DNA of 64,000 bases. Source: Reyranella sp. CPCC 100927 (GTDB taxonomy: Bacteria; Pseudomonadota; Alphaproteobacteria; Reyranellales; Reyranellaceae). A program made the position numbers and the translations under genes. Under the pieces are notes generated by a model that was not told the origin of the DNA, searched no databases, and saw only the letters and a list, made by a program, of their open reading frames with translations. How positions within the stretch are numbered: the stretch's first letter is position 1; every line of letters begins with the position of its first letter. Below are positions 41,107 to 50,477 of this stretch, one piece after another. The stretch covers positions 1-64,000 of the forward strand of contig NZ_VOHA01000030.1 in assembly GCF_007859315.1 (NCBI RefSeq). Reading direction: 5' to 3'.

Positions 41107-43206
41107 ATGCGCGCCAAGCTCCCGAGCAAGGATGGCTTCATCGAACGCGACGGCGTGAAGCTCTACTGGGAGACCTACGGCGAGGGCCCGGAAACCATCG
41201 TCTTCCCGCCGCCCTGGAGCATCGTTCATTCGCGCGTCTACAAGGCGCAGCTGCCCTACTTCAGCGAACGCTTCCGCTGCATCACCTATGACGGGCGCGG
41301 CAACGGCAAGTCGGATCGGCCCGATGATGTAGCCGCCTACTCGCTCGACAACTATTTCGCCGATGCGCTGGCCGTCATGGATGCAACCGACGCCGGCGAA
41401 GCGATACTCGTCGGCCTGTCCTTCGGCGGCATGCTCGCCATGATGATGGCGGCCTATCATCCCGAGCGGGTGAAGGCCGCGGTTCTGGTCGGGACGTCCG
41501 CCAGCATCGGACCGGCCTACCCCTACGCGGCCCCGCAACATTTTCTTGCGCAACGCGAGCGGTTCGAGAGCTGGGACAAGTACAATCGTGCGTACTGGAT
41601 GACCGACTATCCGGACTTCGCCGATCACTTCGTGCGCAACATCTTCAGCGAACCGCATTCGACCAAGCAGATCGAGGATGGCCTCGCCTGGGCTGCCGAC
41701 ACATCAGGCGCCGTGCTGGCCAAGACCGTGGACGCGCGGGCCATTGCGCCAAGCCACGATGTCAGCGAGGCGATGTACCGCAAGATCCGCTGTCCCCTGT
41801 TGATCATCCACGGCGCCGATGACCGCATCCAGCCGCACGCGCGGGCACAGGCCGTCGCCGCGGCAACCGGCGCCGAGCTGGTGACGATCGCAGGCGGCGG
41901 CCACAACCCGGCGGGCCGCTTTCCGGCGAAATGCAATGCGCTGATCGCCGACTTCCTGGATCGCACGCTCGGCAAGACAGTGCCGAAACGGGCGGCGCGC
42001 CGGTCGGGCAGGAAGGTGCTCTATCTGTCCTCCCCCATCGGCCTGGGTCACGGACGGCGCGACCTTGCCATTGCGCGCGCCTTGCGCCAGCTGCAGCCCG
42101 ATCTCGAGGTCGACTGGCTGGCGCAGGATCCCGTCACGCGCCTGCTCGCGGGCAATGGCGAACGCATCCATCCGCTCAGCCGACGCCTGGCCAGCGAGTC
42201 GCGCCACTTCGAGCTGGAGTCGGGCGAGCACGATCTGCATTGCTTCCAGGCGCTGCGGCGCATGGACGAGGTGCTGATCGCCAATTTCATGACCTTCCAG
42301 GACGCGGTCGAGGCCACGCGCTACGACCTGGTGATCGCCGACGAAGCCTGGGACGTCGATCACTATTGGCATGAACATCCGGAACTGAAACGCGCGCCGC
42401 TCGCCTGGTTCACCGACTTCGTCGGCTACCTGCCGATGCCGTCAGGCGGCAACCCCGAGGCGGCGCTCACCACCGACTACAACGCCGAGATGATCGAGCA
42501 TATCGAACGCCATCCCGGCGTGCGCGATCGCGCCATCTTCGTCGGCGATCCGGACGATATCATCCCACAGTCGTTCGGCCGCGACCTGCCGGCGATGCGC
42601 GACTGGGTGCCCCAGCATTTCGACTTCGCAGGCTACATCCTGGGCGCGCACCCCCGGACCTTTGGCAGCCGCGCGGACCTGCGGCGCGCGCTGGGCTATC
42701 GCCCCGACGAACGCGTATGCATCGTGACGGTCGGCGGGTCGGGCGTCGGCGTGCCGCTGATCAAGCGCATCCTGCAGAGCTGGCCGATCGTCAAAAGGCA
42801 AATGCCCGAGATGCGCATGGTCCTGGTCGCGGGCCCGCGCATCGACCCGCGCGCGCTCGCCGCACCGGCCGATGTCGACGTGCGCGCATTCGTGCCCGAT
42901 CTCGATCGCCACCTCGCCGCCTGCGATCTGGCAGTCGTCCAAGGCGGCCTGACGACCTGCATGGAGCTGACGGCGGCACAGACGCCGTTTCTCTATTTCC
43001 CGCTGGGCCATCATTTCGAGCAGCAATTCCATGTCGCCCATCGCCTCGACCGCCACCAGGCCGGACGGCGCATGGATTTTGCGACGGCCACGCCCGACAT
43101 CATCGCCGACGCCATGATCGCAGCGCTGCGCGCACCGGTGACGTTCCGGGCCGTCGACGCCGATGGCGCCATCCGCGCCGCCCGCATGCTCGCCGGTCTT
43201 CTGTGA
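41107..43206 (+). CDS. Alpha/beta hydrolase fused to a GT-B glycosyltransferase
   Basis: 699 residues, two domains. Residues ~8-285: alpha/beta hydrolase with YDGRGNGKSDRP, nucleophile elbow GLSFGGML (Ser ~107), acid in IIHGADDRIQ and His in AGGGHNPAGR. Residues ~305-699: GT-B fold glycosyltransferase related to MurG/UDP-glycosyltransferases, with KVLYLSSPIGLGHGRRDLAI at the start (N-terminal Gly loop) and VVQGGLTTCMELTAAQTP FLYFP near the end, the nucleotide-sugar binding region. A fusion of these two activities is unusual; it may process and glycosylate one acyl or polyketide-like substrate. It follows a TetR gene by 4 bases. Confidence 0.85.
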   Translation: MRAKLPSKDGFIERDGVKLYWETYGEGPETIVFPPPWSIVHSRVYKAQLPYFSERFRCITYDGRGNGKSDRPDDVAAYSLDNYFADALAVMDATDAGEAILVGLSFGGMLAMMMAAYHPERVKAAVLVGTSASIGPAYPYAAPQHFLAQRERFESWDKYNRAYWMTDYPDFADHFVRNIFSEPHSTKQIEDGLAWAADTSGAVLAKTVDARAIAPSHDVSEAMYRKIRCPLLIIHGADDRIQPHARAQAVAAATGAELVTIAGGGHNPAGRFPAKCNALIADFLDRTLGKTVPKRAARRSGRKVLYLSSPIGLGHGRRDLAIARALRQLQPDLEVDWLAQDPVTRLLAGNGERIHPLSRRLASESRHFELESGEHDLHCFQALRRMDEVLIANFMTFQDAVEATRYDLVIADEAWDVDHYWHEHPELKRAPLAWFTDFVGYLPMPSGGNPEAALTTDYNAEMIEHIERHPGVRDRAIFVGDPDDIIPQSFGRDLPAMRDWVPQHFDFAGYILGAHPRTFGSRADLRRALGYRPDERVCIVTVGGSGVGVPLIKRILQSWPIVKRQMPEMRMVLVAGPRIDPRALAAPADVDVRAFVPDLDRHLAACDLAVVQGGLTTCMELTAAQTPFLYFPLGHHFEQQFHVAHRLDRHQAGRRMDFATATPDIIADAMIAALRAPVTFRAVDADGAIRAARMLAGLL

Positions 43207-43336
43207 CGTTGGGACCGCCGTCACGGCGATTGCGGCCCGTCTGACCTCGCAGAGCGAGGCGACGGTCGGAGGAATGGCACTGCCAATTGCCCGATCCTGC
43301 GGCATTTTCAACGCCTTAACCCTGCCGCAATGAAGC

Positions 43337-43365
43337 TTGACACCCCCCAGGCCTTTCCCTAGGTT
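43337..43365 (+). promoter_or_regulatory. Promoter of the Fo ATP synthase operon
   Basis: TTGACA (43337-43342) and TAGGTT (43360-43365) with a 17-base spacer, about 80 bases upstream of atpI. CTTGAC at the -35 is the usual alphaproteobacterial housekeeping form. The rest of the gap from 43207 shows no gene. Confidence 0.6.
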
Positions 43366-43447
43366 CCGCGCGGCTTTGCATGGGCTCGGTGCAATCGTAC
43401 CTGGTCGGTGTGAAGCTTGGCGTTTGCTGTTCGGAAGCCTCCTGAAC

Positions 43448-43780
43448 ATGGCCGATGAGCGCAAGCCGACGTCGCTTGAGGATCTCGACGCGCGGGTCAC
43501 CGCAGCGCGGGCCGCCAACAAGCAACAGTCCGGCGATGGCAAAACGGTCCCGGGCGGCAAGCCGCCCATGACCGGCTTCGGCTTGGCCATGCGTATGGGG
43601 ACCGAGCTGGTGGCGGCTGTCGCGGTCGGCGTCGGGATCGGTTATGTGCTGGACCTCTGGCTCGGCACCAAGCCGTGGCTGATGGTGGTGTTCTTCTTCC
43701 TGGGCAGCGCCGCCGGCATGTTGAACGTCTATCGCGCCACGGCCTACCTGGGTCGGCGCGACGGCAGCGACGGCACCTGA
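43448..43780 (+). CDS. atpI: ATP synthase protein I
   Basis: 110 residues. A hydrophilic N-terminal 45 residues (KPTSLEDLDARVTAARAANK), then two membrane helices, ELVAAVAVGVGIGYVLDLWL and WLMVVFFFLGSAAGMLNVYR, the AtpI/alphaproteobacterial layout. AtpI helps assemble the c-ring and is not part of the final enzyme. It is first in the Fo operon. Confidence 0.92.
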   Translation: MADERKPTSLEDLDARVTAARAANKQQSGDGKTVPGGKPPMTGFGLAMRMGTELVAAVAVGVGIGYVLDLWLGTKPWLMVVFFFLGSAAGMLNVYRATAYLGRRDGSDGT

Positions 43781-43815
43781 AGGCGGCCGCACGGCCGAGC
43801 AAGTTGGGGGATGGC

Positions 43816-44544
43816 GTGGCGAGTCCTATCGAGCAGTTCAAGATCGAACGGTTGATCCCGATCAAGCTCGGCAACGTCGACATTTCCTATACCAATTCCG
43901 CACTGTGGATGACGATCGCGGTCGTGGTCGTGACCCTGTTCCTGGTGCTGGGCACGCGTCAGCGGGCGCTGGTGCCGGGCCGATGGCAGTCCATGGCGGA
44001 AATGTCCTACGAGTTTGTCGCCAACCTGCTGCAAGAGCAGGCCGGCAACGCCGGGCGGGTGTTCTTCCCGTTCATCTTCACGCTGTTCATGTTCATCCTG
44101 GCCGGTAACCTGCTGGGCCTGATCCCTTACAGCTTCACCTTCACCAGCCACATCGTCGTCACCTTCGGCATGGCGATCGTGGTGTTCATCGGCGTGACGG
44201 TGATCGGCTTCATCAAGCATGGCTTCCACTTCCTGTCGTTCTTCGTCCCCAAGGGCGTGCCGGCAGCGATGCTGATCCTGATCATCCCGATCGAGATCCT
44301 CTCGTACCTGACCCGGCCGGTCAGCCTGGCGATCCGTCTGTTCGCCAACATGATGGCCGGCCACACCATGCTGAAGGTGTTCTCGGGCTTCGTGGTGGCG
44401 CTGGGCGTGCTGGGCGGCTGGCTGCCGCTGGCCGTCAACGTGGCGCTGACCGGCTTCGAGGTGCTGGTCGCCTTCCTGCAGGCCTACGTGTTCGCCATCT
44501 TGACCTGCATCTACCTCAACGATGCACTCCACATGGACCACTGA
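43816..44544 (+). CDS. atpB: ATP synthase Fo subunit a
   Basis: 242 residues, start GTG after GGGGGAT ([19 protein letters not shown]). Five to six membrane helices. The essential Arg lies in [19 protein letters not shown] and the end [21 protein letters not shown] is the conserved C-terminus with Gln and His. The subunit forms the two half-channels for protons beside the c-ring. It is typical of the alphaproteobacterial type. Confidence 0.96.
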   Translation: MASPIEQFKIERLIPIKLGNVDISYTNSALWMTIAVVVVTLFLVLGTRQRALVPGRWQSMAEMSYEFVANLLQEQAGNAGRVFFPFIFTLFMFILAGNLLGLIPYSFTFTSHIVVTFGMAIVVFIGVTVIGFIKHGFHFLSFFVPKGVPAAMLILIIPIEILSYLTRPVSLAIRLFANMMAGHTMLKVFSGFVVALGVLGGWLPLAVNVALTGFEVLVAFLQAYVFAILTCIYLNDALHMDH

Positions 44545-44624
44545 TCACGCGTGTACCGCGCGACGCCAGGGTGGTCGGCCTCGCGCATAAACGGATAACT
44601 GGAAAACGGAAAGGACAAGCAATC

Positions 44625-44849
44625 ATGGATCTCGCCAGTGCAAAGATGATCGGTGCCGGTCTTGCGGTGATCGCCCTCGCGGGCGTCGGCGCCGGCATCG
44701 GCAACATCTTCTCGTCCCTGGTCGGCACCATCGGCCGCAACCCGGCCGCCCGCGGCCAGGTGTTCGGCATCGGCATGCTGGGCTTCGCGCTCACCGAGTC
44801 GGTGGCGCTGTTCGCGCTGCTGATCTCGTTCCTGATCCTGTTCACCTGA
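44625..44849 (+). CDS. atpE: ATP synthase Fo subunit c
   Basis: 74 residues, two-helix hairpin. The loop has [12 protein letters not shown], and helix 2 carries the proton-binding Glu in [14 protein letters not shown]. Glycine-rich helix 1 ([12 protein letters not shown]) packs the ring. No Na+-specific Gln/Ser pattern is obvious beyond Thr-Glu-Ser, so H+ coupling is assumed. AAGGAC precedes the ATG. Confidence 0.97.
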   Translation: MDLASAKMIGAGLAVIALAGVGAGIGNIFSSLVGTIGRNPAARGQVFGIGMLGFALTESVALFALLISFLILFT

Positions 44850-44917
44850 TCACGCTCGCCGCAAGCCGCCGACGGTCGTAGGACCGGCGGTGGCGCACGG
44901 CTTCGCGGGAACGGCCC

Positions 44918-45409
44918 ATGCCGCAACTCGATCCAGCCTTTTTCGGCACACAGCTCTTCTGGCTGGTGGTCAGCTTCGTCGTCCTCTACGTCATCATGTG
45001 GCGGCTGGCGATGCCTCAGGTCGCCGGCGTCCTGAAGCAGCGCGAGGACAAGATCCAGGGCGACCTGGAGACGGCGCAGAAGCTGAAGGAAGAGACCAAG
45101 TCAGTGATCGCCGCCTATGAAAAGGCGCTGGCCGACGCGCGCGGCCAGGCCCAGACCCTGGCGCGGCAGACCGCCGACGCGGCCGGTGCCGAATCGGCAC
45201 GCCGCCAGCAGGAAGTCAGCGATCGCATCAATGCCCAGCTGGTTGCCGCCGAGCGTCGTATTGCCGAGGCGCGCGCCGCGGCCATGGCCGGTGTCAAGAC
45301 CATGGCCGCCGAGGTAGCACAGTCGGCGTTCACCAAGCTGACCGGCGCCCAGGCCGATCAGGGCAAACTCACCGCCGCGGTCGACTCGGCGCTGAAGGGA
45401 GGTGCCTGA
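44918..45409 (+). CDS. atpF': ATP synthase Fo subunit b'
   Basis: 163 residues. One N-terminal membrane helix (FFGTQLFWLVVSFVVLYVIM) followed by a long charged coiled coil. The FWLVVSFVVLYxxxxxxAMP opening is typical of b' in photosynthetic-type and alphaproteobacterial enzymes, which use a b/b' heterodimer as peripheral stalk. Its stop overlaps the atpF start (ATGA). Confidence 0.94.
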   Translation: MPQLDPAFFGTQLFWLVVSFVVLYVIMWRLAMPQVAGVLKQREDKIQGDLETAQKLKEETKSVIAAYEKALADARGQAQTLARQTADAAGAESARRQQEVSDRINAQLVAAERRIAEARAAAMAGVKTMAAEVAQSAFTKLTGAQADQGKLTAAVDSALKGGA

Positions 45410-45942
45410 TGTTCGGTACCGCCTACGCCGCCGACCCTGCGGGCGGCCACAAGGAGCCGCTGCTGCAGTCGCCCGAGTTCTGGGTTGCTGTCGCCTTTGT
45501 CATCTTCGTCGCACTGATGGTCTGGAAGGTCCGCAAGACCTTGACCGACATGCTGGATGCACGCGCCGATCGCATCCGCAAGCAGATCGACGAGGCCGAG
45601 ACGCTGCGCCGCGAGGCCCAGGACCTGCTGGCCGACTACCAGCGCAAGCAGTCCGAGGCCTACAAGGAAGCCGAGGGCATCATCGCCCAGTCCAAGGCCG
45701 AGGCCGAGCGCATGAAGGTCAAGGCCGAGGCCGAGCTCGAGGCCGCGATCAAGCTGCGCGAGCGTCAGGCGCTGGACCGCATCGCCAATGCCGAGGCTCA
45801 GGCCGCCACCGACGTGCGCAACGCCGCCGTCGCCGCCGCCATCAGCGCCACGCGCCAGCTGATGCAGGAGCGCCTGGCTGCCGGCCAGGGCGGCGAGCTG
45901 ATCGACCAGGCCATCGCCGAGCTGCCCAAGCGCTTGCACTGA
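45409..45942 (+). CDS. atpF: ATP synthase Fo subunit b
   Basis: 177 residues. A membrane helix (FWVAVAFVIFVALMVWKV) near residue 25, then a long coiled coil rich in Glu, Lys and Ala. It pairs with b' to form the stator that holds F1. Overlap with atpF' by 4 nt shows translational coupling. A strong terminator follows, so the F1 genes are elsewhere. Confidence 0.95.
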   Translation: MFGTAYAADPAGGHKEPLLQSPEFWVAVAFVIFVALMVWKVRKTLTDMLDARADRIRKQIDEAETLRREAQDLLADYQRKQSEAYKEAEGIIAQSKAEAERMKVKAEAELEAAIKLRERQALDRIANAEAQAATDVRNAAVAAAISATRQLMQERLAAGQGGELIDQAIAELPKRLH

Positions 45943-45967
45943 GCGCCGCGACCAACGCATCGTTCAA

Positions 45968-46000
45968 GCCCCGTGCGGCCACCGCACGGGGCTTTTTCTT
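45968..46000 (+). terminator. Rho-independent terminator of the Fo operon
   Basis: GCCCCGTGCGG-CCA-CCGCACGGGGC stem followed by TTTTTCTT, 25 bases past the atpF stop. Confidence 0.92.
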
Positions 46001-46011
46001 GGGTTCAGACC

Positions 46012-46094
46012 GTCATCCCGAGCGTAGCGAGGGATCTCCTGCGAAAAGACGTGCGCCACTTTCAGGAGATCCCTCGCTACGCTCGGGATGACAG
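46012..46094. repeat. Palindromic repeat, family B, copy 3
   Basis: GTCATCCCGAGCGTAGCGAG, then GGATCTCCTG, and the complementary CAGGAGATCCCTCGCTACGC TCGGGATGAC. A near-perfect ~30-bp stem, between the ATP synthase terminator and the PqiA-like gene. Confidence 0.88.
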
Positions 46095-46123
46095 ATCTTG
46101 TCGCACGTCCGTAATGTCATGCC

Positions 46124-46618
46124 ATGAACTCGCTGGCCGACCGCTTTCCTCGCCGCACCATCGTGCTGGCCGTCGTCTGGGTGATTGCCATCGGCCTGCT
46201 GGTGGCCGGCCTGGTGCTGCCGGCGGTGCGCGTGACGCGCCTGCGGCTGGTCGACGAAACGCTGTCGGTGCTGTCGGGCATCGGCGACCTGTGGCAGGGC
46301 GGATCATGGCCGCTGGCCATCGTGCTCGCGCTGTTCTCGGTGGCGTTCCCGATCGCCAAGCTGGTCCTGGCGGCGTGGCTGTGGTTCGCACCGCATGGCC
46401 GGCACCAGGCGTTGCACGCGCTCGCCGGCGGCGCCGGCAAATGGTCGATGCTCGACGTGCTGGTCGTCGCGGTCGTGGTCGCCTCGCTGCAGGGCGGCTT
46501 CCTGGTGCGCCTGCGGCCGGAGATCGGCATCTACCTGTTCGGCGCGTCGACCTTGATCACCAACCTGATCACCTGGCTGATCGAGCGCTACCGGCGCGAG
46601 GCCGACGAGGCACGCTGA
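46124..46618 (+). CDS. PqiA-like inner-membrane protein
   Basis: 164 residues, four membrane helices: TIVLAVVWVIAIGLLVAGLV, WPLAIVLALFSVAFPIAKLV, KWSMLDVLVVAVVVASLQGG and IGIYLFGASTLITNLITWLI. The SVAFPIAKL...KWSMLDV pattern is that of the paraquat-inducible protein A family. PqiA works with MCE proteins in lipid transport between membranes in enterobacteria; no MCE gene is adjacent, so its role here is open. Confidence 0.85.
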   Translation: MNSLADRFPRRTIVLAVVWVIAIGLLVAGLVLPAVRVTRLRLVDETLSVLSGIGDLWQGGSWPLAIVLALFSVAFPIAKLVLAAWLWFAPHGRHQALHALAGGAGKWSMLDVLVVAVVVASLQGGFLVRLRPEIGIYLFGASTLITNLITWLIERYRREADEAR

Positions 46619-46690
46619 AGACCGGTTGCCCGCTCCGTGGCGTCATGTTCTTGTACGCCGGCAACGTGACGCCTGATGGGGGCATGGGCC

Positions 46691-47188
46691 ATGGTTGTAT
46701 CCAGTTGCTATGGGATCACGCCGGGAAGCACGAACTGGGGACAACCGCAGCAAGGTTCAGCGAACGGCGACCGGGAGCATGCCGAACGCGAGGCCTACGC
46801 CCACTACACCGGCCACCGCGGCGATCGGAATTTCCGCGGGCTGAGCGTCTTCCTCTTCGTCCAGGATGCCTATCCCTGTCGCGAATGCGATACCTTTTTC
46901 CGCGCCCAGTCGGCGACAAAGTCGTTCGTTTTCCGGATCACCCGCAACACAGCCGGATACGGTCCGCCCACACCCTTGCTCGAACGCCGCCCCAGGCCGG
47001 CCATGGGCAACGATCCAGCGGCATACCATGCCGCCATGCAGGCCTTCAAAAACGCCGCGCCGTTCGTCCAGGTCGCCAATCTCGGCGCCGTCCAGACGCC
47101 GGCTGTCCTCTACTACCATCGCGGTTCGGCCTATCTGAACGTCACGCCCGACGGCTTTCCGGCGCATCCCGACATTTCTCGATTCTGA
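46691..47188 (+). CDS. Standalone cytidine-deaminase-fold protein (toxin-like)
   Basis: 165 residues. The zinc and catalytic motifs of the nucleotide/nucleic-acid deaminase superfamily are both visible: DREHAEREAY (H30-A31-E32) and AYPCRECDTFF (P62-C63-x-x-C66). The strand between them (GLSVFLFVQD) is in the right place. The second half (AVLYYHRGSAYLNVTPDGFP) has further strands. This resembles deaminase domains found at the ends of polymorphic toxins, but no delivery domain, signal peptide or immunity gene is evident. ATG 46676 is an alternative start; neither has a clear ribosome-binding site. Confidence 0.6.
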   Translation: MVVSSCYGITPGSTNWGQPQQGSANGDREHAEREAYAHYTGHRGDRNFRGLSVFLFVQDAYPCRECDTFFRAQSATKSFVFRITRNTAGYGPPTPLLERRPRPAMGNDPAAYHAAMQAFKNAAPFVQVANLGAVQTPAVLYYHRGSAYLNVTPDGFPAHPDISRF

Positions 47189-47197
47189 GGCGCGCCG

Positions 47198-47758
47198 TCA
47201 CGCCGCGGGTTCGTGCTCGCGGCAGAGGCGCAGCGTGTGGTCCGGCTCGAGGGGATCGTGCGTCAGGCCGCAGGTGAACGCGCCGTCCTTGCGCTGCAGG
47301 AAACGGCAGCTTCGGCACTGGCCGAACGTGCGCCGCCCGTTGGCGCCCTGCAGCGCAGACAGCAAGGTTGCGAGAGCGGTTTCCACCCCTTCCTGATCGC
47401 CGGCGACCGCCGCCGTCGCGGTGCGCCATGCCGGCGGCGGTGATAGCGCCTCCAGTAGCGTCTGCGCTTTGGCCGTCGGCACCAGGTGCACTACACGCGC
47501 ATCATCGCGGTCGGGCCGGCGGCGCAGCAAGCCCGCCTTCTCCAGCGCGATCAGGCGCTGCGAGACATTGCCCTTGGTGAGGCCGAGGAACTCGGCCACG
47601 GCGATCGGCGTGTCGCTGTAGCGATTGGCGCGCGCGAGATACGCCAGCGCCTGCAGGTGCACCGGCTCAAGGCCATGAGGCGCACCCAGCCGGCGCAGTT
47701 CGCTGCGCAGCAGCGCGCCGATGCGCTCAACCAGATCGAAGAGCCTGTCGCCGCTCAT
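47198..47758 (-). CDS. MarR-family regulator with C-terminal cysteine cluster
   Basis: 186 residues. The winged HTH is AVAEFLGLTKGNVSQRLIAL, EKAGLLRRRPDRDDAR, as in MarR proteins. After residue ~145 there is an extra tail with CRSCRFLQRKDGAFTCGL and LRLCREHE: four cysteines in CX2C...C...C spacing, likely to bind zinc, iron or an Fe-S cluster. That would make it a metal- or redox-responsive repressor. It is divergent from an exported protein plus redoxin, with two palindromes between. Confidence 0.82.
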   Translation of the reverse strand: MSGDRLFDLVERIGALLRSELRRLGAPHGLEPVHLQALAYLARANRYSDTPIAVAEFLGLTKGNVSQRLIALEKAGLLRRRPDRDDARVVHLVPTAKAQTLLEALSPPPAWRTATAAVAGDQEGVETALATLLSALQGANGRRTFGQCRSCRFLQRKDGAFTCGLTHDPLEPDHTLRLCREHEPAA

Positions 47759-47762
47759 GGTC

Positions 47763-47826
47763 TATTGGTATCGCCAATAAACCATCTTGACAAGATCGGG
47801 ATCGCCATATTGTATCGCCGCGATAC
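47763..47826 (+). promoter_or_regulatory. Divergent promoter region with two operators for the MarR-type regulator
   Basis: TATTGGTATCGCCAATA (47763-47779) and GTATCGCCGCGATAC (47812-47826) are inverted repeats sharing a TATCG core. TTGACA (47787-47792) with TTGTAT (47810-47815), 17 bases apart, forms a rightward promoter that the second palindrome covers. Confidence 0.6.
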
Positions 47827-47846
47827 TATTTAGGCGGAGGGGAGAG

Positions 47847-48575
47847 ATGATGAGAGGCATTGCGCTGTTTGCCGTCGCCGCCAGCGTCGCCTGGCCGGCG
47901 CTGGCGCACGATCCCATCAAGGCCAACCCCAGCGCCAAGGTGGCGCCGGGCTTCGATCTGGTGCGCACGGAAGTCCGGGTCGAGGGCGACACCTTGGTGT
48001 TCACGCACGCGACATCCGGCACGCCGGGCGCGCTGATCCCCGACCGCAACGGCAAGCTCGCGGGCGCGCCGGTGTACACCTACGTCTGGCCGACCTCGCT
48101 CGACAGCGCCGCTGCCGGTTTCGAGACCGCACAGGGCATCCTGGCGCTGGCCGCCGCCATCCACCCTGACTTCGACGACACGCCGCTGGAGGACGAGAAC
48201 GGCGATGGCGACCCGAAGAACGATGGCGCCAAATGGCACAGCCATTGGGTTGTACTGGTGAAGGATGCCGCCTGCGGCCCCGCCGGCCTCAAGGTCAAGG
48301 ACATCCCGCCGGGCGCCAAGCCGAAACTGCCCAAGACCTGGCCCGGCCTGCCGCTGCTGATCGACAGCCCGGGTTACCGTCCCGGCTTCGGCACCGACAA
48401 GGTCGAGATCCGCGTACCGCTGAAGGACATCGGCGCGCCCAGGGACTTCAAGTATGACGGCGTCACCGCCGGCCTGCGCGTCAATGCCAACGTGCACGAC
48501 CCGCTGTTGTGCGTGGAGAACGTCTTCAAGGTAACATCAGGCGATCTCAGCCTGCCGGGCCGCGTCGCGCGCTGA
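47847..48575 (+). CDS. Hypothetical exported protein of a MarR-linked unit
   Basis: 242 residues. A Sec signal peptide (MMRGIALFAVAASVAWPALA, cleaved before HDP). The mature part is beta-rich, with a Ca-loop-like DENGDGDPKND and several His (KWHSHWVVLV), which may bind metal. No family is recognised. GGAGGGGAGA precedes the ATG. The redoxin gene starts 28 bases after it. Confidence 0.7.
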   Translation: MMRGIALFAVAASVAWPALAHDPIKANPSAKVAPGFDLVRTEVRVEGDTLVFTHATSGTPGALIPDRNGKLAGAPVYTYVWPTSLDSAAAGFETAQGILALAAAIHPDFDDTPLEDENGDGDPKNDGAKWHSHWVVLVKDAACGPAGLKVKDIPPGAKPKLPKTWPGLPLLIDSPGYRPGFGTDKVEIRVPLKDIGAPRDFKYDGVTAGLRVNANVHDPLLCVENVFKVTSGDLSLPGRVAR

Positions 48576-48603
48576 GCGCGCGGACGTGGAAGGAGATGCC
48601 ATC

Positions 48604-49077
48604 GTGCCAACGACCAGCAAGCCGGCGCCCGAGTGGCGCATCAGCGAATGGATCAACAGCGAGACGCCGCTGACGCTCGAAGCGCTGCGCGGCAAGGTGG
48701 TCGTTGCTTTCGCCTTCCAGATGCTGTGTCCGGGCTGCGTGCAGGAATCGATCCCGCAGGCCAAGCGCGTACACGAAATCTTCGACGGCAACAGGGTCGC
48801 CACCATCGGACTGCACACGGTCTTCGAGCATCATGACGCGATGCGTCCGGTGTCGCTCAAGGCCTTCATCCACGAGAACCGCATTCAATTTCCGGTCGGC
48901 GTCGATGCGTACGAGGGCGATGATCCGTTGCCGGCCACGATGCGCGCGTACAACATGCAGGGCACGCCGACGCTGCTGCTGATCGACCGCGCCGGCCGAT
49001 TGCGGCGCCAGGCGTTCGGTCATGTCGCCGACCTGGCGCTGGGCGCCGAGATCATGGCGCTGCTCGTCGAACGCTAG
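48604..49077 (+). CDS. TlpA/redoxin-like thioredoxin-fold protein
   Basis: 157 residues, cytoplasmic as no signal is seen. FAFQMLCPGCVQESIPQAKR carries a CPGC active site, IGLHTVFEHHDAM is the peroxiredoxin/TlpA-like second segment, and MQGTPTLLLIDRAGRLRRQ has the cis-Pro. GTG 48604 is chosen since AAGGAG lies eight bases upstream. It probably is in one transcript with the exported protein before it and under the MarR-type repressor. Confidence 0.82.
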   Translation: MPTTSKPAPEWRISEWINSETPLTLEALRGKVVVAFAFQMLCPGCVQESIPQAKRVHEIFDGNRVATIGLHTVFEHHDAMRPVSLKAFIHENRIQFPVGVDAYEGDDPLPATMRAYNMQGTPTLLLIDRAGRLRRQAFGHVADLALGAEIMALLVER

Positions 49078-49105
49078 TCCCGGCTATCGCCCGAATGGGA
49101 TCGCG

Positions 49106-49195
49106 CTGTCATCCCGAGCGCAGCGAGGGATCTTTTGATGCAGGCGCACCCGTGCGTCTCTTGCAGAAGATCCCTCGCTACGCTCGGGAGGACAG
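49106..49195. repeat. Palindromic repeat, family B, copy 4
   Basis: TGTCATCCCGAGCGCAGCGA and the complement GATCCCTCGCTACGCTCGGG with a GCGCACCCGTGCGTC inner part. It follows the redoxin gene. Confidence 0.85.
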
Positions 49196-49240
49196 CAGTA
49201 TCAGTGACCCGCGATTCCAGGTGCTAGCTAGAACGAGTTC

Positions 49241-49333
49241 CCTGGGAGCGCGGGCGTCTCGCCCGCATCACCACGGCGAAAGCAAAATTTCGCCTGATAA
49301 GACATGAGCGGGCGAGACGCCCGCGCTCCCAGG
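49241..49333. repeat. Palindromic repeat, family A, copy 4 (full element)
   Basis: CCTGGGAGCGCGGGCGTCTC and its complement enclose GGCGAAAGCAAAATTTCGCC, itself palindromic. Each half is a palindrome too. Upstream of the MDR reductase gene. The gap 49078-49446 holds this and the family B copy; no gene is seen. Confidence 0.88.
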
Positions 49334-49446
49334 ATTGAATGTCGGCTCATTGCACCTTTTACGACGCGTTCGCGTGACGTAGCCTTCGTGCCGCCGGCAG
49401 CGTGGCCCGTTGCGGGATGAACGACCGATGCGAGGGGGACATCGCC

Positions 49447-50448
<1,002 letters not shown>

Positions 50449-50477
50449 CGCGCTGCCCCGCCACCAGGGAGAGAGAC

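Noticed and set aside
49241-49333. CRISPR-like array
   Set aside because: Only two inverted halves and no regularly spaced direct repeats; it is a palindromic repeat element. No CRISPR array was found anywhere in the window.
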